Assembly: GCA_001942185.1 (NCBI GenBank)
Contig: MKJV01000011.1
Coordinates: forward strand, 108,577-172,576
Reading direction: 5' to 3'
Length of the DNA: 64,000 bases
Source: Pseudonocardia sp. CNS-004
Lineage (GTDB): Bacteria; Actinomycetota; Actinomycetes; Mycobacteriales; Pseudonocardiaceae
The position numbers and the translations under genes are program-made. Each line of letters begins with the position of its first letter. The stretch's first letter is position 1. This document shows, piece after piece, positions 9,152 to 17,113 of this stretch. The notes under the pieces are model-generated. The model made no database searches and was not told where the DNA came from. It saw nothing but the letters and a program-made list of their open reading frames with translations.

Positions 9152-10425
9152 GGCAGCTCGCCGTCGAGGCGCAGCAGGCTCGCGGCCAGCACGGTGGTGC
9201 CGAGCGCGACGTCGTCGAGGTCGGTGTCCTCCGCGGGGTCGTGGCTGATCCCGTCCCGGCTCGGGATGAAGAGCATCCCGGCCGGGGTGACCTCGTTGAC
9301 CTGCTGCGCGTCGTGGCTCGCCCCGCTGGGCAGGACGGTGGGCTCCAGCCCGAGGTCGTGGCAGGTGGCCACGAGCGTGTCCCGCACGACGGCCGGCAGC
9401 GGCACCGGTGGGGTCTCGGCCAGCGGCGTGGCGGTGCAGCGCACCCCGCGGCGGGCGCAGGCGGCCGCGGCGCTCTCGACGATCTCGGCCGCGGCGCGTT
9501 GCTGCCGGTCCAGGTCCAGCCCGCGGACGTCCACCCAGAGGCTGGCCCCGCCCGCGATCGTCGTCATCGACCCGGGCGCGACGTCGATCCGGCCGACGGT
9601 CGCCCGCGTGCCCCACGCGGCGGCCCGCAGCCCCACCGACTCGGCGAGCAGCACGATCTCGGCGGCCGCCGCGGCGGCGTCGGCGCGCAGGTGCATCGGG
9701 GTGCCGCCGCTGTGCGAGGCCCGGCCTTCGAGGTCGATCCGCAGCCGGGTGCTGCCGGAGATCGCGTCGACGACGCCGACCCGCCGTCCCGTGGACTCCA
9801 GCACCGCGCCCTGCTCGATGTGCAGCTCGACGAACGCCGCCCAGTCCGCGTGGTCCCAGCGGGCGTCGCCCACGCGGGCGGGATCGAGCCCGACGCCGGT
9901 CATCGCCTCGGCGAGCGAGACGCCGTCGGCGTCGCGCTTCCCGGGCAGGTCGGCGGGGCCGGTGAGGCCTGCGGCGATCCGGCTGCCGGTGCAGGCCTGG
10001 CCGAAGCGGGCGCCCTCCTCGGCGGCGAACACGACGAACCGCAGCGGGTGCCGGTGCGCGGCCGCGTGCTCCGTGACGAGCCGGGCGGTCTCCATCGCGG
10101 CGACGACGCCGACGATGCCGTCGAACCGCCCGCCGTCCGGGACGCTGTCCAGGTGCGACCCGGTCCCGATCGCCGGAGCGCTGCGATCGGTCCCCGGCAG
10201 CTCGGCGAGTGTGTTGCCGGCCGCATCGGTCCGCACCGCGGCGCCCAGCTCCTCCATGTGTGCGGCGAAGACCGCGTGGGCCTCCCGTTCGAGGTGCGTG
10301 TAGGCGAGGCGGGTCACGCCGGGGCCTGACACCGGCTCGGAGAGGCCGGCGAACTGGTCCAGCAGCGCCCGGAGCCGGTCACGGTCGGCCACGAGCGCGC
10401 CGGGGGCGACGGGCGCCGTGGTCAC
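9148..10425 (-). CDS. M20-family N-carbamoyl-L-amino-acid hydrolase / ureido hydrolase
   Basis: 425 residues, normal for the HyuC/AllC/beta-ureidopropionase branch of M20 peptidases. Metal ligands are visible: GSHLDSVPDGGRFDG (His, Asp), FAAEEGARF (Glu pair with catalytic Glu), ELHIEQG (His) and SGASHDAQQ (late His). The dimerisation lid with GRASHSGGTPMHLR is intact. The family hydrolyses N-carbamoyl groups to the free amino acid, CO2 and ammonia. Beside a dihydroorotase-like enzyme, N-carbamoyl-L-aspartate is a reasonable substrate (inference); allantoate or N-carbamoyl-beta-alanine are alternatives. GTGA overlap with the gene upstream and ATGA with pyrK-like downstream. Confidence 0.85.
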   Translation of the reverse strand: MTTAPVAPGALVADRDRLRALLDQFAGLSEPVSGPGVTRLAYTHLEREAHAVFAAHMEELGAAVRTDAAGNTLAELPGTDRSAPAIGTGSHLDSVPDGGRFDGIVGVVAAMETARLVTEHAAAHRHPLRFVVFAAEEGARFGQACTGSRIAAGLTGPADLPGKRDADGVSLAEAMTGVGLDPARVGDARWDHADWAAFVELHIEQGAVLESTGRRVGVVDAISGSTRLRIDLEGRASHSGGTPMHLRADAAAAAAEIVLLAESVGLRAAAWGTRATVGRIDVAPGSMTTIAGGASLWVDVRGLDLDRQQRAAAEIVESAAAACARRGVRCTATPLAETPPVPLPAVVRDTLVATCHDLGLEPTVLPSGASHDAQQVNEVTPAGMLFIPSRDGISHDPAEDTDLDDVALGTTVLAASLLRLDGELP

Positions 10426-10907
10426 GACGGCACGTCCGTCGCCTCGTCGGCGCCCGCCAGTGAGACGGCAGGCACGTCCGGCACCGCGGAGAGCGCGGGG
10501 GATCCGAGCGCGGCGGCCACCGCGACGGTGCGCCCGCCGCGGTTCTCCACGAGCGTGCGCAGCGTCGCCAGCCTGCGCTCGCCCCACTGGGTGGCGAGCA
10601 GCGCGACAGGGGTGCCGTCCGCGATGTCCGGGTCGAGCCCCAGGATCCCCTCGACCTCGAACGCCCGCAGCACGCCGACGTCCAGGGATCGGGCGACGAC
10701 GTGCGCGAGCACCGCCTCGTCGCTGGTGTCCCAGACGACGAGGGCCGTGGGCGCCGCGACGGCGCGGATCTCCTCGGCGAGACGTGCGCCGAGGACGTCG
10801 ACGTCCCGCGGCGACCGGGCGGTGTTGAGGGTGGGCCCGTAGGCGTCCTCTGCGACGCCGACGGCGCGCAGGGCGGCGATGACTGTGGAATGGGTGGTGG
10901 TTGCCAC
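10422..10907 (-). CDS. PRTase-like protein with a degenerate PRPP loop
   Basis: 161 residues, short for an orotate phosphoribosyltransferase but with a similar order of segments: LARVVARSLDVGVLRAFEVEG-like middle followed by DGTPVALLATQWGERRLATL and NRGGRTVAVAAAL. The second segment sits where type I PRTases have hydrophobics, two acidic residues and TTGxT; here ATQWGERRLAT lacks the acidic pair and the TTG turn, so PRPP catalysis looks unlikely. It may be a binding or regulatory relic. GTGA overlap ties it to the M20 hydrolase; it starts 19 bases after the MFS gene. Family assignment is by order and spacing only. Confidence 0.5.
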   Translation of the reverse strand: MATTTHSTVIAALRAVGVAEDAYGPTLNTARSPRDVDVLGARLAEEIRAVAAPTALVVWDTSDEAVLAHVVARSLDVGVLRAFEVEGILGLDPDIADGTPVALLATQWGERRLATLRTLVENRGGRTVAVAAALGSPALSAVPDVPAVSLAGADEATDVPS

Positions 10908-10926
10908 GGTTGTCCTCCTCCGGCGA

Positions 10927-12210
10927 TCAGCGCGGGGTGGTGTCCAGCTCCTCGGTCGCCCGTTCGGGGATCAGGAACATGGCTGCCATGTCGACGATGT
11001 AGATCAGCGCGAGGAAACTCAGCGCGGTCGTGAAGCCGCTCGCGCCGGCGACCAGTGCGACGACGAGCGGGGCGAGCCCGCCCACGCCGCGGCCGATGCC
11101 GAACAGCACGTTCTGGGCGGTGGCGCGCGCCGCCGTAGGGTAGTTCTCCGCGATGACGGCGCCGTAGCCGCCCAGCATGCCGTTGGCGAAGATCCCCATC
11201 ACGGCACCGCCGGCCAGCACCGCCAGCGGATCGCTGAGCTGGGCGTACCCGAGCAGGGCGAGGCAGGCCCCCGCCTGGAAGATCCAGAAGGCCCGCCGCC
11301 TGCCGATCCGGTCGGCCAGCTGCCCGAACAGCAGGATCCCGAAGATCATCCCGCCGATCGTCACCGCGGTCCACGTCGCGGACGCGGTGAGGCTCAGCCC
11401 GATCTGCTTCGACAGGTAGGTCGGCAGCCAGGTCATGATGCCGTAGTAGCCGAAGTTCTGGACCGAGCAGATGATCACGATGCCGAGGCTGGTGCGGGCG
11501 GTCCTGCGGTCGGCGACCAGCAGCCGGAACGGGTTCGGCGGCTTCTCGACGGCGGCCGCGGCCTTCTGCTTGAGGAAGGCGTCCGGCTCGTGCAGCCGCG
11601 ACCGGAAGATCGCCGCGATGACGGCCGGGAAGATCCCGATGACGAACAGGCCCTGCCATCCCCACAGCGTGATCACGGGGGCGGAGATGATCGCCGCGAG
11701 CAGCACGCCGAGCTGGAAGCCGACGCCGACGATGGACGTCGCCCTGGCCCGCTTGAGCGCGGGGAAGGCCTCGGCGGCCAGCGCCATGCCGATCCCGAAC
11801 TCGCCGCCGATGCCGGTGCCCGCGATGAACCGGAAGATCGCCATCTCGACGAAGCCCTGCGACAGCGCGGTCAGCGCCGTGAACACGGCGAACAGGACGA
11901 TCGAGTAGGTCAGCATCTTGACCCGGCCGTACCTGTCGGCCAGCGTCCCGAAGATCATCGCCCCGACGACGGTGCCGACGAGCGTGATCGTCGCCAGCCA
12001 GCCCGCCTCCGTGGTGGTCAGGCCGAGGCCCACGATGATCGCGGGCAGCGCGAAGCCGAGGATCTGCAGGTCGAACCCGTCCATCGCGTAGCCGAGCGTG
12101 GCGGCGAAGACCGCCTTGCGGCCGTACGGCGTGACGCGCTCGGCGTCGGGCCCGTCGGGTTCCGCGGTGCGGTTCTCCGGGAGGTTCTCGGTGCGGTCGT
12201 CAAGACCCAT
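10927..12210 (-). CDS. MFS transporter, AAHS-like (aromatic/organic acid:H+ symporter type)
   Basis: 427 residues with about 12 membrane segments. TM1 contains GYAMDGFDLQILGFALP, the Asp-bearing first helix typical of the AAHS organic-acid symporters, and the TM2-3 loop GTLADRYGRVKML is the MFS signature; a second copy, FGQLADRIGRRRAFW, follows in the C-half. A charged N-terminal tail of about 30 residues precedes TM1. It lies 17 bases after the dehydrogenase gene and 19 bases before the PRTase-like gene, so it is probably the uptake system for the cluster's carboxylated substrate (orotate-like; inference). Confidence 0.85.
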   Translation of the reverse strand: MGLDDRTENLPENRTAEPDGPDAERVTPYGRKAVFAATLGYAMDGFDLQILGFALPAIIVGLGLTTTEAGWLATITLVGTVVGAMIFGTLADRYGRVKMLTYSIVLFAVFTALTALSQGFVEMAIFRFIAGTGIGGEFGIGMALAAEAFPALKRARATSIVGVGFQLGVLLAAIISAPVITLWGWQGLFVIGIFPAVIAAIFRSRLHEPDAFLKQKAAAAVEKPPNPFRLLVADRRTARTSLGIVIICSVQNFGYYGIMTWLPTYLSKQIGLSLTASATWTAVTIGGMIFGILLFGQLADRIGRRRAFWIFQAGACLALLGYAQLSDPLAVLAGGAVMGIFANGMLGGYGAVIAENYPTAARATAQNVLFGIGRGVGGLAPLVVALVAGASGFTTALSFLALIYIVDMAAMFLIPERATEELDTTPR

Positions 12211-12227
12211 GGGGGCGGCTCCTGCCG

Positions 12228-13163
12228 TCAGAAGGAGAGGGTTCCGACAAGGTCGGTGAGACGCGTGACCCCGAGCCGGGCCGCCAGTGCGGGGAGCTCG
12301 CGGACGATCTCGGTCATCACGAACGGTCGGGCGAAGGTCGCCGTCCCGATCTGCACTGCACTCGCGCCTGCGACGAGGAACTCCGCCACGTCGTGCGCGG
12401 TGGCGATGCCACCGCAGCCGACGACCGGGATGGTCACGGCCTGCGCGGCCTGCCAGACCAGCCGAAGGGCGAGTGGCTTGATCGCCGGGCCGGAGAGGCC
12501 CCCGGTGCCGTTGCCGAGCGTGGCCCGCCGGGTCTCGGGGGCGACCGCCAGGCCGGGGAAGCTGTTGCACACCGTGACCGCCGCCGCGCCCGCCTCCTGG
12601 GCGGCCCGCGCGGCGGCGTCGATCGTGGCGAGGTCCGGGCTGAGCTTCACGAGCACCGGCACGTCGGTGCGGGCGACGACGCCCGCCACGACGCGCCGCA
12701 CGGCGCCGACGTCGGACCCGAGGGTGACGCCGCCGCGCTCCAGGTTCGGGCAGGACACGTTGACCTCGATGGCGGCGTGCTCGGTGCCGGCGAGCTCCTC
12801 GGTCACCCGCCAGTACTCGCCCTCGGACAACCCGCCGACGCTCACGATCACCGGTGCGCCGAGGCGCTGGTAGGCGGGCAGGTCGGTGCGGGCGAACCCG
12901 TGCACGCCCCGGCTCGGGATGCCGACGCTGTTGAGCATCCCGTGCGCGCTCTCGCCCAGCCGGTGCGCGCGGTTGCCCGGCCGCGCCTGCGCGAAGACCG
13001 TCTTCGTGACCACGGCGCCGAGCCGGTGCACGGGCACCAGCTCTGCCAGCTCCGGTCCGAAGCACCCCGAGGCCGGCATCACCGGGTTGGCGAGCTCGAG
13101 GTCTCCCAGCCGCACGGACAGGTCGACCGGCCGCGCGGGCGCGGTCACGCCGGGACCGGACAT
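12228..13163 (-). CDS. Dihydroorotate dehydrogenase class 1B-like
   Basis: 311 residues, the length of catalytic PyrD of class 1B. FMN barrel with VTKTVFAQARPGN (flavin-contacting Lys), IEVNVSCPNLERGG (the Cys of the active-site loop), VKLSPD, and phosphate loops VVGCGGIATAHD and VQIGTATF. The substrate loop reads MLNSVGIPSRG where pyrimidine-pathway enzymes have MLNAIGLQNPG-type sequence, so substrate choice may differ. Location next to a PyrK-like subunit and a cyclic amidase, with transporter and IclR regulator, argues for a catabolic role rather than pyrimidine synthesis. It has its own promoter and IclR box directly upstream. Confidence 0.85.
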   Translation of the reverse strand: MSGPGVTAPARPVDLSVRLGDLELANPVMPASGCFGPELAELVPVHRLGAVVTKTVFAQARPGNRAHRLGESAHGMLNSVGIPSRGVHGFARTDLPAYQRLGAPVIVSVGGLSEGEYWRVTEELAGTEHAAIEVNVSCPNLERGGVTLGSDVGAVRRVVAGVVARTDVPVLVKLSPDLATIDAAARAAQEAGAAAVTVCNSFPGLAVAPETRRATLGNGTGGLSGPAIKPLALRLVWQAAQAVTIPVVGCGGIATAHDVAEFLVAGASAVQIGTATFARPFVMTEIVRELPALAARLGVTRLTDLVGTLSF

Positions 13164-13165
13164 AG

Positions 13166-13181
13166 TGGAAACCTCTTTCCA
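13166..13181. promoter_or_regulatory. IclR-type operator before the dehydrogenase gene
   Basis: TGGAAA-CCTC-TTTCCA, a perfect 6-4-6 palindrome resembling the TGGAAA...TTTCCA half sites known for IclR. It ends three bases before the ATG and overlaps the ribosome binding site (AAAGAGG on the minus strand). A near-identical box lies at 16964-16979. Probably bound by the IclR regulator at 17114 (inference). Confidence 0.65.
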
Positions 13182-13196
13182 GAGTGGAAGGGGGAG

Positions 13197-13225
13197 AGAT
13201 TGCTCCCTGTTCGGGGCGCTGTCAA
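13197..13225 (-). promoter_or_regulatory. Predicted sigma-70 type promoter for the dehydrogenase unit
   Basis: Minus-strand TTGACA at 13225-13220, a 17-base spacer, then CAATCT at 13202-13197. The expected start near 13190 places the IclR box just downstream of +1, a roadblock or occlusion position. The -35 overlaps the stop codon of the upstream MmgE/PrpD gene. Confidence 0.45.
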
Positions 13226-14529
13226 GCTCCCCGGAGCGGTGCGAGCAGCTGTGCGACGTCGGTCTCCCGGTCCAGCTCGACGAGCCGGTCCCACAGCTGG
13301 GGGCCTGGCTCGCCCGCGAGGGCGAGGAACTTCTCCCGCAGCTCGTCGGCGGTCAGCGGGTCGTGGTGGTAGCCGTGCGGGTCGGTCACCGACGCCTCCA
13401 GGCGCTGCCCGGCGTGCACCACGACCTGGGTGGGCGAGTGGTGCGGCCACTGCGCCTCGAGCGCGGGGTCCACCGTGACGCTGACCCGCCGGGCGAGCTC
13501 GGCGACCGGCGGCCGGTAGTCGAACGTGCTCACCTGCGAGGCCCGTGCCAGAAGCGTGGCCGCCACGGCGTAGGGCAGCGAGAAGCGGCTCGACAGGTCG
13601 TTGGGCGCGGCCTGCCGGTCCAGCTTCAGGTTGTTCGCCACCGTGCGCACCTCCACCGCGGAGATCTCGTCCACGGGTACCGGGGGTAGCGACAGCACCG
13701 CGTCGACCGCGCCGTGGGTGAGCGCGCAGGCGCTGTGCCGCTTGAAGTAGTTGCGCAGGACGGCGGGGTTCGCCGGGTCGAGCTCGGCGGTCAGCGCGTC
13801 CGCCGCCACGACCTGGCCGGTCACCTGCCCGAACAGCGCGCCGACCGACTCCGGGGACCCGCGGAAGCCGGCCCGGTGCAGCCGCACGGCGCGCAGCGCG
13901 TTCTGCGCGGCGAGCCCCATCGCGGTGTTGCGGGCGGTGGCCCCCTCGTAGCAGGCGTTCCAGACCGGGACCGTCGGCGTGGTCGCGGCGATCGCCGCCA
14001 CCGCGTGCGGATCCTCGTCGAGCAGCAGGGCCACCGCCACCGCGGCGCCCACCCCCGCGAGATGGCCGTGCGGGTGCGTCGGTGGCGTGAGCCGGAACGC
14101 GGTGAGCAGCCGCGCGGCCACCTCGTACCCGGCGACGACGGAGGTGAGCAGTTCGGCGCCCGAGCGGTGCGCGACCTCCGCGGCCGCCAGCGCCGCCGGC
14201 ACGATGTGCATGCCGGGGTGGCCGGTCGGGCGCATCCCCTCGTCGAGCTCGAGGAACGACCCGGCGGTGGCGTTGAGGAACGCCGCCTCCTCCGCGGTCG
14301 AGCGCCCCGCGCCGGCTGCGAGAACGGTCGCCTCCCCGTCGGGGAGCCGGGTCGCACGCAGGTGGGTCATCTCCGGGGTGCGTCCGCCGCCCAGGCTCAC
14401 GCCGACCGTGTCCGCGACGACGTGCAGGGCGTGCCGGCGCACCGGTTCCGCGAGCGGCCCGGGGTGCAGCCGGACCGCCTGGGTGATCGCTGCGGACACG
14501 CCGCGGGCGAGGCTCGCGGCGTCGGTCAC
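13222..14529 (-). CDS. MmgE/PrpD family protein, third copy (intact)
   Basis: 435 residues without frameshift. Family-like segments include LHVVADTVGVSLGG near the N-terminus, DEGMRPTGHPGMHIVPAAL, PPTHPHGHLAGVGAAVAVAL and, in the lid domain, NYFKRHSACALTHGAVDAVL and SSRFSLPYAVAATLL. The GTG start overlaps the TGA of the cyclic amidase gene. In this superfamily, substrates are usually di- or tricarboxylates with acidic alpha protons; in the present cluster epimerisation or dehydration of an aspartate-derived intermediate would fit, but there is no direct evidence. Confidence 0.85.
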   Translation of the reverse strand: MTDAASLARGVSAAITQAVRLHPGPLAEPVRRHALHVVADTVGVSLGGGRTPEMTHLRATRLPDGEATVLAAGAGRSTAEEAAFLNATAGSFLELDEGMRPTGHPGMHIVPAALAAAEVAHRSGAELLTSVVAGYEVAARLLTAFRLTPPTHPHGHLAGVGAAVAVALLLDEDPHAVAAIAATTPTVPVWNACYEGATARNTAMGLAAQNALRAVRLHRAGFRGSPESVGALFGQVTGQVVAADALTAELDPANPAVLRNYFKRHSACALTHGAVDAVLSLPPVPVDEISAVEVRTVANNLKLDRQAAPNDLSSRFSLPYAVAATLLARASQVSTFDYRPPVAELARRVSVTVDPALEAQWPHHSPTQVVVHAGQRLEASVTDPHGYHHDPLTADELREKFLALAGEPGPQLWDRLVELDRETDVAQLLAPLRGA

Positions 14530-15944
14530 CCGCCGACCCCGGCAGGTGCGTCGCTGCGGTGCTCGGCCGCGACGAACCGGCCCTGGCGCGGCGCCACGAT
14601 CTCGCGGTCGCGCACCACGACCTGGCCGCGCAGCACCGTGGCGACCGGCGCCCCGCGCAGCTCGAACCCGTTCCACGGGCTCACCGGCTGCTTGGCGATC
14701 AGCTCCTCGTTGCGCACCGTCCGCCGGGCCTCGGGGTCGACGACCACCAGGTCGGCGTCGCTGCCGGGGCGGATGACGCCTTGCGGGGGTAGAGGCCGTA
14801 GAGCTTGGCCGTCTCGGTGGCGGTGACCTCGGCGAACCGGGTGGGGGTGGTCTTGCCGCGCAGCAGCGCGTCGATCAGCACCGGGCCGAACGTCTCGCAG
14901 CCGACCGCTCCGGCGGGCTGCGTCTCGAACCCGCGGCTCTTCTCCTCCACGGTGTGCGGCGCGTGGTCGGAACCCAGCGAGACCAGCGCGCCCTCGTTCA
15001 CCCCGGCCCAGAGCGCGTCCTGGTCGCGCTGCTCGCGCACCGGCGGGTACACCTTCATCACCGGGCCGACGCGCGGGTAGTCGGCGTCGGTCAGGGTGAG
15101 GTACTGCGGGCAGGTCTCCGCGGTGAGTCGCACGCCACGGGCCTGCGCGGCCCGCACCGCCTCCAGGCCGGCCTCCGACGCCAGGTGCACCACGTGGAAG
15201 CGGGCCCCGGTGGCCTTCGCGAACTCCGTCGCGATCGCGATCGTCGTGGCCTCGGCGGCCGCGGGCCGGGCGGCCAGCAGGTCCTCGTAGGACTCGATCG
15301 GGTGCCCGAGCCGCTCCTGGCTGGTGGCGAGCACGTCCTTGTCCTCGCAGTGCGCCGCCAGCAACCCGCCGTGCCGCGCGACCTCCTCGAACAGCCGCAT
15401 GACCTGCCCGTTGGGCGGCGGCATCAGCAGGTTCTCCGGGGGCTCGTCGCCGAGGTTGTAGACCAGCGAACGCGTCTCGCGGTGCAGCGCGTAGCCCCAG
15501 AAGAGCTTCACGGCGACCGCGCCCGCCGCGAACAGGGGGCCGATCTCGTCGATGTTCGGCTCGCCGAGCGCGAGGCCCCACAGCCCGAAGTCCGTCCACG
15601 CCGACACCTCGTGCTGGGCGCGCCGCTGGGCGAAGACCTCGGCCGAGTCCACCGGCGGGATCGCGTTGGGCATCTCCAGCACCGTCGTCACACCACCGGT
15701 GAGCGCCCCGCGCGTGGAGTGCTCGAAGTCCTCCTTGTGCGTCGCGCCGGGGTCGCGGGAGTGGACGTGCGGGTCGATGAAGCCGGGGAGGACGAGCTTG
15801 CCCGCGGCGTCGTAGCGCTCGTCGGCGTCGACCCGGGCACCGGTGTCGAGGATGCCGGCGATGACGCCGTTCTCGCACAGCACGTCGGCGGTGAGCAATC
15901 CGCTCGGGGGTGACGAGGCGGCCGTTGGTCAGGTGCAGTCTCAC
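14526..15944 (-). CDS. Dihydroorotase/hydantoinase-like cyclic amidase (two compensating frameshifts)
   Basis: Nominal 472 residues. Metal-site motifs of the amidohydrolase superfamily are complete: FIDPHVHSRDPG (HxH), AVKLFWGYAL (candidate carbamylated Lys), LAAHCEDKDVL (His), FHVVHLASEAG (His) and VSLGSDHAPHTVEEK (Asp). The SDHAPHT form favours dihydroorotase or allantoinase over classical dihydropyrimidinase. Frameshifts near 15900 (just after VRLHLTNGRLVTPE) and near 14775 are needed to join the GSDADLVVVDPEARRTV tail. GTG 15944 overlaps the upstream TGA. Proposed reaction: ring opening of dihydroorotate to N-carbamoyl-aspartate (inference from neighbours). Confidence 0.8.
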   Translation of the reverse strand: MRLHLTNGRLVTPERIAHRRRAVRERRHRRHPRHRCPGRRRRALRRRGQARPPRLHRPARPLPRPRRDAQGGLRALHARGAHRWCDDGAGDAQRDPAGGLGRGLRPAARPARGVGVDGLRAVGPRARRAEHRRDRPPVRGGRGRREALLGLRAAPRDAFAGLQPRRRAPGEPADAAAQRAGHAAVRGGRAARRVAGGALRGQGRARHQPGAARAPDRVLRGPAGRPARGRRGHDDRDRDGVREGHRGPLPRGAPGVGGRPGGGAGRAGPWRATHRGDLPAVPHPDRRRLPARRPGDEGVPAGARAARPGRALGRGERGRAGLAGFRPRAAHRGGEEPRVRDAARRSGRLRDVRPGADRRAAARQDHPHPVRRGHRHRDGQALRPLPPQGVIRPGSDADLVVVDPEARRTVRNEELIAKQPVSPWNGFELRGAPVATVLRGQVVVRDREIVAPRQGRFVAAEHRSDAPAGVGG

Positions 15945-16950
15945 GCGTTCGCTCCTCGAACGTCGGCGGGCAGGTGGGTCCAGCTGTCGGATGGGACGGT
16001 GGCGCCGAGGTCCGCCGCGGCTGCCGCGTCGAGCACCCGCACGGCGCAGACCAGGTCTTGCAGCGCGAGCCCGTGCGACTCGAACACCGTGATCTCGTCC
16101 GCGTGGGTACGGCCGGCGGCCCGGCCGGCGCGCACGGCGGCGAACGGGGTGGCGGTCGCCGGGTCGAGGCCGTTGGCCAGCAGGTCGCCGCACTCGGCAC
16201 GGGCGACGTCGACCGAGTCGACGGCGACGTGCGCGGCGCGGCGGAACACGGTGGCGTCCAGCTCGCGGCGCGCGGCGGCGTTGCTGCCGACGGCGTTGAC
16301 GTGGGTGCCGGGCCGCAGCAGGTTCCCGTCGAAGAGCGGCTCGCTCGCCCCGGTCGCGGTGACCACGACGTCGGCGAGCGGCACCGCGTCCTCGGGGCTG
16401 GTCCCGGCCTGCACGGACACCCCGGGGAGCGCGCCGCGCAGCTGCCGTGCCGTGGCCTCGGCGCGTTCGGCGTCGCGGCCGACGACCAGCACCGTGTCGA
16501 GCTTCGGCAGCGCCCCCGCCAGCGCCACGACCTGTGCCGGGGCCTGGTAGCCGGTGCCGAACACGCAGACGGTGGAGCTCTCCGGCCGGGCCATCGCCGC
16601 GGTCGCCACCGCGGACGCCGCCGCGGTGCGGCGCCTGCCGAGCAGGTCGCCTGCAGCAGGGCGCGCAGCTCACCGGTGCGATGGCCGTACAGCAGGATCG
16701 TGATCACGCTCGCGCGGTGGGTGCCGGTGCGGACCACCGGGTAGGACTTGACGACGACCGCGTCGAGCGTCGGCGCGATGGCCGACATCACGTTGAGCGT
16801 GACCCCGCCCGCTGCGCTGCGTTCCCGGGGCGTGTCGTGCGCCGTGCCCGCGGCGAGCAGGTCGAACGCCGTCCCCACCGCGGCCGCGGCGGCGGGCGGG
16901 GGCAGCAACGCGTCGACGACGGTGTCGTCGATGATCCGCAGCACGTACAC
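15941..16950 (-). CDS. Ornithine cyclodeaminase/mu-crystallin family protein (frameshifted near 16645)
   Basis: About 336 residues. N-terminus MYVLRIIDDTVVDALLPP, substrate-side VVVKSYPVVRTG with the family Lys, then after the shift a Rossmann fold with VCVFGTGYQAPAQVVALAG and TATGASEPLFDGNLLRPGTHVNAVG. Members are NAD(P)-dependent ornithine cyclodeaminases, ketimine reductases or alanine dehydrogenases. It is the first gene of the minus-strand cluster and is preceded by an IclR box, so it may process the amino or imino acid released by the pathway. The precise reaction is unknown. Confidence 0.8.
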
Positions 16951-16963
16951 TCCTCGGCGAAAG

Positions 16964-16979
16964 TGAAAACGTCTTTCCA
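16964..16979. promoter_or_regulatory. IclR-type operator before the cluster's first gene
   Basis: TGAAAA-CGTC-TTTCCA, one mismatch from the perfect palindrome at 13166-13181 and placed at nearly the same distance (about +12 to +27) from its promoter. It lies 14 bases upstream of the GTG at 16950, in the divergent region shared with the iclR gene. Confidence 0.6.
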
Positions 16980-16997
16980 GTCTGGTGCGAGGGGCTG

Positions 16998-17026
16998 AGC
17001 ATGAGAGCCCACCGCGCGCTTGTCAA
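16998..17026 (-). promoter_or_regulatory. Predicted promoter for the minus-strand cluster
   Basis: Minus-strand TTGACA at 17026-17021, 17-base spacer, then CATGCT at 17003-16998. The -10 is weak, but the -35 and spacing duplicate those at 13197-13225. It lies between the divergent cluster and the iclR gene. Confidence 0.4.
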
Positions 17027-17113
17027 GGAGTGCGGCGCGGGGCCGGTGCGAGGAAACCGCGTGTTTACAGTGGGCGGGTACGTGCACCACGGACGAAGGG
17101 GAGGGGCCGGTCG

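Noticed and set aside
10879..12873. 664-residue plus-strand open frame opposite the MFS and dehydrogenase genes
   Set aside because: Composition is that of an antisense frame of high-GC genes, and both minus-strand proteins are well conserved and intact.
8327..13163. Reductive uracil/thymine catabolism (PreA/PreT type)
   Set aside because: The 311-residue dehydrogenase lacks the C-terminal [4Fe-4S] ferredoxin domain of PreA, and the partner is PyrK-like with one [2Fe-2S] site. Kept only as a weaker alternative.
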